Of a stretch of 64,000 nt of DNA, positions 1 to 12,550 are shown one piece after another. The notes under the pieces were generated by a model. That model did not search any database, was not told the origin of the DNA, and was given only the letters and a program-made list of their open reading frames with translations. The stretch comes from Anas platyrhynchos (Eukaryota > Chordata > Aves > Anseriformes > Anatidae). Position numbers and translations under genes: made by a program. The stretch's first letter is position 1. Every line of letters begins with the position of its first letter. The DNA is taken from the NCBI RefSeq assembly GCF_047663525.1, contig NC_092600.1, forward strand, positions 2,724,001-2,788,000, read 5' to 3'.

Positions 1-524
1 GTTTACCTTGTGCGGGACCAGACTGATGAATGAAAAATGAAACAAACAAACAAACAAGCTGTTTTTCAAATAAGGTGCAAACAGTGGGGATGGCAGAAGC
101 TGGCCACCAGCTACTGAATTTATTTGCAGGACCAGGCTATGGGAAATGCGCCTGCAGGAAAGGAATCCCAGAGCCACGGAGCTCCTTGCAGCAGCAGCAA
201 GCTGCACATCAGCCCTGAATGCCATCCACAGTACGGCAGCAGGTTTCAGAGCTGTGTTTGAAGGATATTTCACCTTGGCAGACAAGAACTGCTGGAGCAA
301 CAAGGATGCTTGGCTTTGTCATCTTCAGAGATGGAATTGAAGCAGCAGAACACTGCTGGAAGCAAACAGGGCCTTGGCACCAAAACACTCACATCCGATT
401 GATATTTGCCAAAAAAATGCAAGTGGTTCAGCTCTATTAAAGTGATTATTTAATCAAGTCATCACTAGGCTTGCCTGACTGGATAATCCTGTATATACAG
501 AGAAAATAATGAACCTTTTTTTCC

Positions 525-555
<31 letters not shown>

Positions 556-1890
556 ACATCTGCTCATCAGCTGCAGCATTTCTTCTGCAGTTAGAGCTGA
601 ACAAAATACAGATGAGCAAATCTACACATGGCTGGGTTATCTGTGTGTGTGCACCCTCAGCCTTAAACAGAGCCACAGCCTCGATAGCCCATAACACAGG
701 ACACAGTTCAGCCCACAGGTCTTTAAACTCCTTTGGATCAACTCCCACACAGCTCCCAGGCCAGTTCCACCACACCTGGGTCTCCCTGCTCACAACAACT
801 CCAGACACAGACTGGCCAACTAACGCTACAGCTGACTGGGAAGTGAAGTATGACCGACATTTTTAATAGAAAAGTGATTTATTCCTAAAGGATATTTTCT
901 ACAGCTGGATATGAGCATTGCTGGGACCTGCTGGTCACTTTCATCACCCCGCTGAGTCTTACGGGGATGATCAGTGGATGACTCAAACCAAGAACTCTTA
1001 AAAATTTCTAGTTCAGTGTTTACACAAAAATAGAGATGTGCACCTCCGTGAGATTTGCTTTCCTTTCTGCATCCAGCCTGGATTAATTCCAGCAAGAAGG
1101 ACAGTAATAATAATAATAGCTCACCAAAAGGATGTGGGTTTCTTCTCCTGGAAGAAATTTTGCTCTTTGATCTACTCCACCTTAGAGAAGGAAAGGGCAA
1201 TTTTCCTGTCGGCTCTGGGAAACACCGGTTGTGGTGTGGAAATGCAGTTCCATTATTCTGTAGGTTCCACACACGGCCCCCCCGGTAAGAACTGGGATGG
1301 TCTTTGAGGGTTTTGCCTCTGAGAGCTTATAATGAAATAGTTGGGAAGCTCCAGAAAGGTCTGAGCCTGCTCTGAGTTGTGGCAGAAAGGGGAACAGAAG
1401 CCCCAAGAGAGCAAATTCTGAGTACTGACAAACACGTGGCAGAGCACAACGTAGATTCTGCAGGAACGCTGAAAGGCTAAGGCAGAAGTCAGCAAGAACC
1501 ACTGACTTCAGGCTCCACGCACATGTGCACCCAAGCATTAGTCTCTATTTGATTGATAATAATTAGCACTACCAACACATCTACTGTCTTTTGATCAAAG
1601 TATTTTCCTTCTGCCCGTCCAAAAGTCTCTTTTTGATCTTTGGTCTTAAACTCTGATGGAAAGCTTTAGTGAGGGAAATTCAGCAGTGAGCGCAGCACCT
1701 GGCACGCCAGGCCTGAAGGAGGCACCCGATAAACAGCAAACCCGTGACAAGGGCCACATTAAGCCACAGATGCTAGCACTAGCCCCAGGGCTTTTTCTTT
1801 ACACTTGGTTCCAGCTAAAACAAGCTAAAACACAGCCACACGTCACCCTGTGGTGACAGCAGGGGACAGAAGTCCCCAAGGAGCTGCCAC
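1..1890. other. Intergenic DNA, no gene seen
   Basis: No reading frame here shows a recognisable domain or plausible splice structure. The stretch contains a 26-base A run (528-553), a small AAT repeat near 1104-1118, and two TCF/LEF-like motifs: CTTTGATC near 1158-1165 and GATCAAAG at 1593-1600. It ends where a CR1 LINE tail begins. Synteny suggests this is part of the long interval upstream of TCF7, but nothing in these bases proves that. Confidence 0.6.
528..553 (+). repeat. Poly(A) tract, 26 bases
   Basis: An uninterrupted run of A follows a short T-rich stretch. No recognisable retroposon body precedes it and no target-site duplication was seen, so I treat it as a simple repeat rather than a retrotransposon tail. 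Confidence 0.9.
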
Positions 1891-2048
1891 CCTGCCTGGA
1901 GTCACCATCCCTGGAAGTCTTCAAAAGACGTTTAGATGTAGAATTTAGGGATATGGTTTAGTGGGTACTGTTAGTGTTAGGTTAGAGGTTGGACTCGATG
2001 ATCTTGAGGTCTCTTCCAACCTAGAGATTCTGTGATTCTGTGATTCTG
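1891..2048 (+). mobile_element. CR1 LINE 3' end, relatively well preserved
   Basis: This is the 3'-terminal part of a chicken-repeat-1 non-LTR retrotransposon. Hallmarks in order are: a 'ggagtcaccatccctgga' block, 'catatggtttagtggg'-type text (here 'atatggtttagtggg'), 'ttggactcgatgatcttgag', 'gtctcttccaacct', and the terminal octamer ATTCTGTG repeated at 2027-2034 and 2035-2042 with a partial third copy. CR1 elements end in such short tandem repeats instead of poly(A) and are usually truncated at the 5' end, as here. It is the least decayed CR1 copy in the window and therefore the youngest. It has no coding capacity. Confidence 0.93.
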
Positions 2049-5000
2049 GACAGACCACTGCCATGCTGCCTCTTCAGCCCCTGCTCATATTTTTGCAGGC
2101 AGCTATTATACCAAGACAGAATTCATCAAACATGCTACAAGACCACTCCTAAAAAGACCAAATGTGGAGTTTTGCTTATTCAGTACATGGCATTTCATGG
2201 GCTTATGTTCAGTGCCTGGGAAGGGTGGCAAAGAAACATCAAGCCTGGGCCACCCCTGGGGCACAGAGAGCAGGAGGAGGGAGGTGGCAGAGCTGCTGGA
2301 GAGTAGCACAATATTTTGTGGGGCTATGGGGCAGATTGGGATGTGTTGTACATACCCTGCTGTCAGAAGCAGCCACAGAAGTACATTAAAAAAATATAGA
2401 GGGAGGAAACCTCACTGGCTGGTTTGCCCAGTGCTAGGACAAGAGCAGCCCACACACGCCATCTAGTGATGATGAGGTTTTCTGTGGTTGAGTTCTCTGA
2501 GAAGGACCAGAAATACTCTAGACAAAGATGGAAATGTCTAGTGCCAGTGCACTCATTGCTGTTTTTGTCACCGAGATGCAGAAGGACCCGAGCAGGGTTT
2601 CGCAGCCAGGCCATGGAGCTGGGCGCAGGGAGATGTTGTGGTGCCCTGGTGGAGAAGCTTCCCTGAGAGCTTATTACAAATCAGCAGGCAAGCAGCATGC
2701 TCCAGAGCAGCCAGGAGAAAATAAATAAATAAAAAAGACATGAGCCAAGAAGGTCAGGAAGAAGAGCAACAGCCACCAGGTACATGGACAAGGTTCCAGC
2801 TTAGGACTCCTCTAACCCCCAAAGTTCATTCAAGCTGTGACAATCACTGCCTGCATCCAGTCACATCTCACACAGAGTTGTTGTAGCTGACTGCTTATTC
2901 CAAGAAATATCCACCCAAACACAAGACATGGGGAGAAATAATCCGTATTTTCCTTCCCAAAAATGTTCATGGCAGGCAGCACTCAATTGTTGCCTCCATA
3001 GGAGGAGAGCTGCCTTCTCACATCTTCAGCCTCCCTTATTTTTCACATTTTCAGTCTGTCCATCCTTGCTTTCCATGTCATCAGCCCAAAACTCAAAAAG
3101 TTTCATTTATCTTGCTCTTCATATTTTTTTTTGACACACAAGGAGGAGGAAGACTCCCTTCTCCTAGCAGGAGTGTGAGGACTGTGTGTCCCCAGGAAGG
3201 ACACATCCAGACCCAGACTGCTCCTCCATCCTCTTCCTCAGGCAGCTGAGGGCAGTTAGCTTAATTTATCCCCAGCTTGTCCCCAAAGCCACCAGTTGCT
3301 CCAAACCATCCACTTCTGTCATATTTCCCAGTGAAACACCTCCAAGGGGCATGCTGTCAGGGATGTGACCCAACTTTTCTCTTGACTGTTTCAAATGCTG
3401 CAGTTTGCTGGGACCTTCCCCAGGACCTGGAAGACACCTCCAGATTTTTCCTAAGCTGTTTGATCCCTTGCTCCTTCAGTAACAAGATACATAGTTTGAT
3501 TCACTTTCAACCCCAAATGATTGCCCTTTTCCCTGAAACTACTAAAGATGTTATCGTTCATTTCCCTATACACCTACTCTCGTGTTTCTTTAAGTTTATC
3601 CCTGAAAGCCCTGAAATTCTTCATGCTCGCTTTTCATGGCCTGCAGCTTTTCTTTTAACATTAAGAGCATTGTTTCTGGCAAGACATTAAGGTATTCACC
3701 AGCTGCCAACCTGAAAGCCATAAGTGCCCCATTTGCATTCATATTTTGATAGTCCCTCCATCCCTACTGCAGCGGTGTCTCTCCCCCTCTGAAAATGCTG
3801 GTTGTCTCCATCCTTTTGGTCCAGGCCTGGGTTCCTTTGCTGGGCTTGGATCGGGCCCTTCGTCTTTCCATCAAAGATTACTCCAGCTGTGATCATCACC
3901 AGGCTGGGGCAGCAACAGGGCACTCAGGTTTCTTCTGCAGAAATCTCATCTCCTGGTGGAGAGCTTGGAGCCCCCACGAATCTGCACGTCTGGCAAGGTT
4001 TTGACAGGCCACTCACAAGCTGAGAAATGGTTCCTCTCCCATTTTATGGTTTCTGACAAAATCATGTTGCTTGTTTCCAATGGTGGCTGGTAGCCCTTGA
4101 AAAGCTGTAGTACAGGTTATGTTCAACATAACTCCGAGTTAACAGCAAGTTTTTAAATATATCAAGAATTACAACCTGGTATGGCTTCCACAGACACCCA
4201 CCGATGGTAACATGAAGTATTGCTTGCACCTCTTCCAACTACAGGCCACGTTTCCCTGGAGGTTTAGCTCCAGGGCCGCTGATCCTTGTTCCCTTCTTCC
4301 CCGCTCAGTTCAGAGGTTGGTGCTCCCTGCAGCTTTGCAGTCCTCTCCCAATATTTTTTATGTCACCAGACTTTATTTGGCCTTGTCCCCTTTTAAATCA
4401 GTTTCAAGATTAAGTAAATTTGGCCCTTGAACTCTGAAGTGCAAAAACATAGTAAGATGAGCCATAAAAACGAGAACAGCCCTCAAAAATTACGGCCAGT
4501 GCCATATAACTTGACAGTTGGCAGCTTTCTCATGGGGGGATAAATATCACTTTGCTCCTAGCTGCCCTGCATCCCTAGGGGAGGCCAGCTCTTATAGCTC
4601 TCCTTCAGCAAACGCTCAGTGGATGGAAACGCAAGTAAAGAAATTAATTCATCCCCATTTCAGGGGCAAAAAGACGTGCACTGCCAGCTGCCCACATTTG
4701 ATGGGTATCCCTGTACCTGCTCGGGGCTTAACCACATAATCCAGAGATGACAAGTTAGAAATTCCCCAAAGAGTAAAACTCACATTTGCTGCTTTCAGAG
4801 CCATGGATGGTATTTCCCAGCTGCAGACTCTTCCTCGTTTGAGTCTGCAGCACACATGGGAACCAGGGAGAAGAAAGACTGAATAAACTTTATTTTTTCC
4901 TACTATTACTGTGCAAAAGGCACCTTCTGAGATTAGTTTTGGAGATGAGCACCACCAGCAGCCCTCCTGGAAGATACCTGTGCACAAGCTCTTGCAGATA

Positions 5001-8000
5001 TCTGCAGCAGCAGCCCCGCTGTGACCACGTGCAGCGCACGTACGTTGCTGCTCGAGCCCCCAAGTGGAAACGGGCTGTGAACTTTCCCAGCGCAGATCAC
5101 ACACAAGGCGTTAACATTCTGTTCTTCTTTGAAGGCAACTTTGACCTAGTTTAGGTCTTCCTTTCTCTTTCTTTTAGTTCCTTTGGCTTACACAAGAGGT
5201 TCTGGAGGAGCTCAGCGGCTGGGAGGCGGCCCTGCTCGTCCCATCCCACCGCCCTTTCCATCCAGCTCAAAGCCTTGAGCTGCATCTCTGCCAACCTACC
5301 CTCCAGCCCTGACTCTTCACACCTCTGCCCACGCTCAGCCAGCACACGGCAGACTAAGCTAGAAGTTGCAAGGCTGGCAAGAACTGCCCGAAAATGCCCC
5401 AAAAGCTCCGCAAGCCTTGCGACCAGTGGAGCGTCACGGCGAAGGTGCAGAGCCCTGCTCTGTGCGCTGCCTCTGAGCCAAGTAGGTCACAAGAGAAACG
5501 AGACAAGGTTTTCCCCTTCTCGAAAGAATCATCATCCGCTCTTTATGTGGGCAAGGAACATGCAGTGGAAGCAGCTATTGTAGTAACGTATCTTATGGCA
5601 GGCTTCTTGTGCAAGACTCACTTGCAGGCATTTTCAGGAAAAGCGTCATGTTAAAGAAGATAAAAGCTTTTAGCTTTATAGGAAGAAGGTTTTTTGGGGG
5701 GGGTTGTGACCCTTTTTTTTTTCTTTTTTAAAGTCAGACTAAGCAAAAATAATTCATATTAATGATGACTATTCAGCGGGTTTCCTAGCATTTGTGCAGA
5801 CTTCCCTTACAAACATCAGGTCTCTCCAGCACCAAGTAAAATGATTGCACTGGTGAAGCTTTCCTTAGGCTAAGCTTGCCAGCCCAAATTCCAGGAGATG
5901 GGTGGCAGAAGCATGACCTAAATGCAATTAAACCAGATCCACGGCCCTGTTCCGTGACAAAGAAATGTTAGTGACAATGGAGCTTTATTTTGGCCAGAAC
6001 AGGTAAAACAGCAGAGCTGACATACTGCTTGCTGGTACCCTACCCAGTACAGTGGGGATGAGTTTTTCTGAGCCGGTGTGACTGTCCCACAACTTTTAAG
6101 GGTTCCTTTTTCAACCTCTCAGAAAACTGATTTCGTAGCAGATTTTGTCCAGCCCAAAATTGTCCATCCAAGTTTCCCTTTTTCATACGGACTTACGCAT
6201 CCTTTAATACCTTAGAAATCAAGGAACGAATCATAAAATCCTGCTCCTTCACTGTACTAAAAATGAATAGAAAACAATTGCTCCAGATTTTTGCTGGCCT
6301 CAGCTATTTATGCTCTTAAGAGGAGAAATAACATATCGAGCTGGGCTGTGACTGAGAGGGCTTAGGAGGACAACGCTAATGGCAGCATGGCCAATGTCAG
6401 GTGTATGGTCCCTATTTAGGAGGCCCCAGCAAGCTGTTATAATTAAAATTAAAAAAAAATAAAATAAAAAGCAAAGTTCCTCTACTTAGAACAAAATAAT
6501 TCCACACGAACAGCTGAGGTGCAAGCAGCTACTTCTGACACTGGCAGAGACCAACCTTGTGGTTCTTTGAACATTCGCCTGGCATCTTCCTGAAGCACTT
6601 GACCTACATCTTCCTCCTACTCTTCCTTTTGCTTCTGTATATTCAAATTAACTACTTCAGGGAGTTATCTGCTTCTCTGTGCTTAGCAGTCACGCGGTCT
6701 GTAACAATATGGAGCCTCACAGATCAATCCTGTTCTCAGCCTCTAACACCCGCCACACACCTTACTTATGCAGCAAGTCTCCTCCCTTTAAGCTGGCTCA
6801 TGAAGAACTGCTGAAGCCCTCTCATACCACAACAGTCAGGTTGGAGACCTTCACTGAAGCATAAATAGGATGTGCTCTTTGAAGGGTTTTAGGAGCTAGC
6901 AAGCAGTTTCCATTCAATCTAAGAATATTTAAGCAGAGCTGAACACAACTGTAGCCTTCACAGAAGCACGGCTGCGTACCAGGCTGCAGCTGCTTCACCT
7001 GACTCAGGACATGTGCTAATAGGAAGAAGAGCTTTTAAAAAAAATAAAACAAAAACCTCTTCCATCCCCCTGGGCTGGTGCCAGGGCCAGCACCACCAGG
7101 GGCTGGCTGCGGTGCTCAGCCCGCATTTCCCAGCGAGGACCGAGTCACACAACGGCTGCTTTCTGCATCAAAAGATGTAGGTCCCGCTGCCCTTTTCTGG
7201 TGCGTCATGTGCTCTGCAACGAATGTCAAGAGCTACCGGCTCGCAGTGTGACTTCTGGTAAACCATCCACCTTGGTTTTAGAGGTATCAGTTACCAGGGG
7301 CCACTTGGAAGCACCAAGCGGTTCAGCTCCCCAGTACGTGACAGCGTCAGACAGGAAGAGAAATGGGACGAAGAGCAGCCGCTGCTGTACCTAAAGTTGC
7401 TTCATTTTGATCTTGGCAGGGCTCATCTATGGGGGATGAGCCCCTTTTCTTTACATCTTCTCCCTGGACACAGCTGGGGCTCCACAACTCGTGCCCAAGC
7501 AGGGTATTGAGCATCAACCTCACCACCACCTCCTGGTCTGCCCCATCACCCTGATCCTGGTCCCTCATGTGACATCCAGGCTGGAAGGAGGTTTGGCAGC
7601 TCTGAGCAGCCAGGGTGGGTACCTGATCCCCTCAAGCATCCTCCTGTCACCTTGCTCTGCTGTGCTGGGTGCCATCTCTTGTGGTGATCCACTACAGCCG
7701 GACACCAGTACAACACAGCTTTACCCTTTCAAAACCTCCTTCCCACATGCACTGGGCACAGTGAGCAACCTTTCACAATCTCCAAAATTAGGAGTCTGCT
7801 GGTGTTAGCAGTGTGGTCGGTGCGATGGTGTTTACTCCGTTACAAGTAAGCAGTTTGCATTAATGGTGTGCAAGGCCTTTAACGTCCTTGTGTTACAGAA
7901 GCATTTAGACTAATTACCAAAATCCACATGAGAAAGTGCGAGTTCCTGCCACCCCTCCCATTTCATTAGGAATAGAAGATCAAGAGGTTAAAGACCGGCC

Positions 8001-11000
8001 TTTCAGAAGTGACCGACACTTAAACGCCTTGGCAGCATGGCCCCAAGCAGGCAGCATGAGGCAGTGCCAGAGCTGCAGTGCTCTCCCACAAAGACTTCTG
8101 CTGCAAACGCTGCTTATGTTCCTACAGACACAGACCTCTTGTACCCTTGGTAGCAGCCCCATTTGCTGATACACAGAGAGGTGCCTTGGCAGGGAGTAGA
8201 AGAAGGTCACAGAGTCAAAGAAAGTCAGGTTGGATCTTCTGCAGGTGCCTGAGAAGAGCAAATTTCCACTGCTCTTACAGTCTTCCTGGGCCAGGTGAGG
8301 ACAGTTGGAAGACTGATATGGCCTTTTTAGATATTTCTATTGAGACACTTCCATAAAACAGAAGCAAGTGATGCCACAACAGCTGACGGTGCCCTTATTA
8401 TGACAGCAGAGCTATTCCCATGAGAAGCCCGTAGGTGTGCGCATTCCTCGGCACGGCCACATCTTCCAGGTCAAGCACTGGGAATTGTTTCCTGTCCAGC
8501 TATTGTCCTGCATTCACACAGGTCTTTACCTGGGTACACCACAACTCTGCCTATCCCATCAATTATGAAGAAAAATTAAGGATTTATCAGTAGCAATAAC
8601 ATTTTTGGGCTCTTCTCATATGCAGAGCTAGCAGAGGAAAATGTGTGCAGCTCTGTGCTGCAGCAGACAAAGCTAGAAGCCTGGATTTAGCCAAGCAAGC
8701 ACTTTGCTACTCCAAGAGCATCTTCATGTCAAGTCGGACATGTTAATTTAACACAAAGAACAGTGTTATGCTGGCATGGAGATCTCCTTCCCAGGTTATT
8801 TAGCATTCAAGACGTTGTAGATGGGAGCAATACTACCCATTATTTCCTAATAAAAATGTTAAGGGGTCATTTTATTTTGGCATTGCAGTATTTGGTTTCA
8901 GGAGGGATGCATTGGGGAATACAAACTCCTACAGAACTGATTTCGCAGTGTGGCTTGCCCCACCTGTGAAGGAACCTGGGGACTGCTGGTCAGTGAGACA
9001 GACTGGCTCCCGTGTCAGTCACCTTGGCAGAGCTTGGTGCAGGATCAGCATCCTCTGGTGGGTTCTTCCAGAGATCCGGACATGCACGGTGATTGAGATT
9101 GCATCTACCACGGCCACACACTTTGATCCTCATCTGTGTGCTCATGAGAGCTTGTAAGTACAGCTGAACACCAGATAAAACACAGGAGTGGATGTTACTG
9201 ACATTTTAGGTCTTTTCCTTCTAAGAGATTCTCTCATGTGCATCCTTAAAAATTCCATTTAGGTAATTCTTAATAAGACCTCTATAAATTCCCTGATACT
9301 TGCTCTTTGCTAGCTTTCTCACTGCCAATAATTATCGTGGTTTGCCTGTCTCCCAGCAGAACCTTTCTTACTTTCCTAATTAAAATTCCTTTGCGGCCAT
9401 CATCTAAGAACTCGTAATCCAAAAAACTCAAGCCATTGCACAAACTAGATCCAAGTCATACCTAATATGAGCCCATTGCAATGGAGTCAACAGTTACACC
9501 CAAAACCAAAGAACCAAAGCCTGTAAGGAGCACCTGGACTCCTCCAGCCTGCCTTGCTACCGCTGTGGGATTGCTCCTTACACCAAGCCTCCCTGAGATT
9601 TGTAGCATTGTAGTTTTCAAGACACTAATCTGTGCCTCTGGGATCTCATTTCTGGAGGCACAGCTGGATATTTCATCTGCATTTTGCTTCTCCCCACCCT
9701 TACCTGCAACACCACACGCTGCGCTAATGAATGGTTGCATCCCTGGTGCTGAACCCCTCCAGCATCACAGCCTGAGACCACCTTAAGCACGGCTCAGCTA
9801 AGCTTGCCATATTCTGCTGGTTTAACCTTTCTTCTCCAACACCCCAAATACTTTTTGCCCTTCTCACAATTCTTAATTAGCTAAAGAAAAACCCCAAACC
9901 CCGGTGATGCCCAAACCTGAACACAGCCGCTGATGAGGAATACGTAACATCATGTGGTGGTGGGTAATACTCCGAAAATGCCCATTTGTCTGAATAACTG
10001 AGATTCATTCCAAAATCATGCCTAACATGGAAACTCCAACACACCACCCTACTACCAATTATTAGCTTCAAAGGCAGCAGCACAGACTAATGCTGTAGAC
10101 AGATAATATCATACATCCCTATATTAAAGCAAACACAAATGATTTAATTTCATTTCAGATTCACCTGGAAAGTTCTGGCTCTCCCGTTTATTGCGCTGGT
10201 CCCTGTGTGTCATGAGAATGGCATCGGCTGTGCTCACCACCCCACCTCTGCCCCAGATGTCACTGCTGCCCGCCTGCCATCATCACACTGCGTTTCTGAG
10301 AGCAGATTCTGGGTGCACAGAGGTCAAAATAAGGCTCTCAGGAAAGAGCTAATGGTTAACTTTGGGTATTAAAAAAGAAAAAACACTCTCACCCAGGTTT
10401 CAGTGGTGTTCTCGTCTGGTTGATGTTACTAAAATGAGTATCAAAGCAGCTTAGAGGGGTTTGGGCCATACAGTGAAAGTTACAAGGTACCTTCTGATTC
10501 AACCAATTCTTAACAGAGCATTTTCTTTCAGTTTAGAAGTGTTTTAGCAGCTCGCAGGAAGATTTAACTAGCTCGTTTCATGGAATAACGTGTTGCAACA
10601 CGTGTCGGGTGCATGGTGCATGACAGTTAGTCTACACTGACTAATCCACGTGGGTCCTCTTGGAGAAACTACTCGGGTCAATGGGATTGTCCAAGCTGAA
10701 ACTGGCTGTTTGTGCAAGCTTTTGTATCAGCCTGGGTTTTCTCAAGAATTACCTCATTTGTTTCACGGCAAGTGTCTGAAGGTCTACTCTTCTCACGAGC
10801 ACTTCTCTAGCGCCCTGCAGTCCCGGCTCTCTCTGTTCTGTCAATAAAACCTCCAGGGAGCCATCCCCAGCCCTACTCCTAGCAGCATCCCACACTGGGT
10901 TGTGCAGGAAGATGAGGAACAGACCACGCTGGAGTCCTCCAGCACATGGATTCTGAGGAAATGCAAGGAAAGGGGATAGCATAGTTAAAAGAGAATATCT

Positions 11001-12550
11001 GCATAATGCATATTTACCTTGAATTGCCAAGAATACATTCCATGAATGTTTTTATACGTCTTTTCCAAGGTTTCTGGCTTGACTCCTTCGCAAAGGGGCT
11101 TTAGGTCTCTCAGCACAGGCTTGCACATCTGGTTTCATTCACTAAACAGTTTGTCTCCTCATACGATAAAATCAAACCCGGCAGCTGACATATCTGAGCA
11201 GAGGAGAGCATCGCCGAGCCATAGCCAAAGCTACTGCAGTCCGAAGCTGGATCAAGACCTCGCAAAATACTTTATGAGCTTTTCTCCAACTTTTTGGGTG
11301 AGAACTCATTGCTCCACGCAGCAGCAGCCATTGCAGGGCCGCCAGCATTTGAGATCTGAGAGGAGAGCGCGAATTCACAGGCAGCTCCAACAGGGTGCAG
11401 ACAGCAGAGCAATAACTCCCTAAAACCAGGCATCAGCCGCTCAGCTCCTCACTGCCAGAACACTGCTTATGAGAAATCCTCATGAAATAGGGATGGAAAC
11501 AGAGCTATAAAAATGTTATACGGTTTTGTACAAAGTGCTGCAAAAACATGGAGTCTTATTTATATTCTCCCCCAACGCATCCTATAGAATTCTATACTAG
11601 AACCCAATAATCCTTTTAAACATGCACGTTGTAAAACAGCAGAAACTTTGGTCATTAAATTCTACAGTTCCCTCAAACACTTGCATCTCAGAAGGACTCT
11701 CTGGGGCCTTGAACTGTACATTAGGAGTGGTCAAAGCCTTTGGATGCTTCTCTTCATGTGATATAGATCTCTAGCCTTAGGGCCCTCTACCAATTCCCTC
11801 TGCTCACTTGGAGTGAAATTCACTGCCATATAGAGCCAGGGCAAGGGCTGTGCTTCACTTAAATCCCCCGTAAACTGTCAGAAGGAAAGGGTATTGCTAA
11901 GAGCAAATTTGGCAAAGCAGCAAATTTCACTGACAAAAATAACACCAATTGTTAAAACATGTCCAATGCATCCCTGGATCATCCCATGGCTATCAACTGG
12001 TGACTATTTCCCCTTACCCCTAAATTGTTATTTCCATCTCTAACCTTCTTTCTTTCCAATGTTTTCACAGCTATTTGTGCTGTCCTAATCCAAATAAGTT
12101 TTTAGAGGACCCTCAAGAAATTACTCAGCCTTATCCGTTGGGATCCTTATAGGAAGGAGGCACAAGGGGAGCATTTCCATTATGGGGAGCTCACTCCACT
12201 AAGTCCCCATGAAATGCCAAGTCCAAGCACACAAATCCACTACCAGAAATAGCAAATTGTAATCCCATATCTCAGGATAGGAACAAAATGCATGTTTTCA
12301 GCTCATCACTCTGAACTTTTCCAGACACTGAAATCTAGAAACACGTCCTCCTAAAGGGGGAGCAGAAGTGGTCCAACACACGCACCCAGTGGGACACAAC
12401 TTGGGCTTACAGCCCAAACGCACACATAAATTGCTCAGAAGTGCACAAAAATAAGTCACCCTTAGAACTGATTTCCAGCAGCATGGAATAAGGAATACCT
12501 TGCAGAAAAGTGCTAGGACTTGAATTAGGATCCTGATTTTGCTTTTTTGC
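2049..12550. other. Intergenic DNA, no gene seen
   Basis: About 10.5 kb of unique-looking sequence with moderate GC. It has small A/T-rich simple repeats (2721-2737, 5709-5733, 6448-6471), one CTCF-like motif (2456-2469), a TCF/LEF-like CTTTGATC at 9121-9128, and a 16-bp perfect palindrome at 10588-10603. The longest open frames (137 codons at 3277-3690, 125 codons at 11046-11423) carry no recognisable motif, and no flanking splice sites suggested an exon chain. Confidence 0.55.
2456..2469 (-). promoter_or_regulatory. CTCF-like motif
   Basis: Read on the minus strand this is TCACTAGATGGCGT. It matches the CTCF consensus CCASYAGRKGGCRS at 12 of 14 positions, with the central CACTAGATGGCG intact. 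CTCF is the zinc-finger insulator protein that anchors chromatin loops. A by-eye motif match is not evidence of binding. Confidence 0.4.

Noticed and set aside
7098..7112. CACCACCAGGGGCTGG as a CTCF site
   Set aside because: The G run is one base short of the consensus, so the core falls out of register.
10588..10603. Perfect 16-bp palindrome ACGTGTTGCAACACGT
   Set aside because: About one perfect 16-bp palindrome is expected by chance in 64 kb, and there is no supporting context. It does contain CACGTG nearby and TTGCAA, but these are common.
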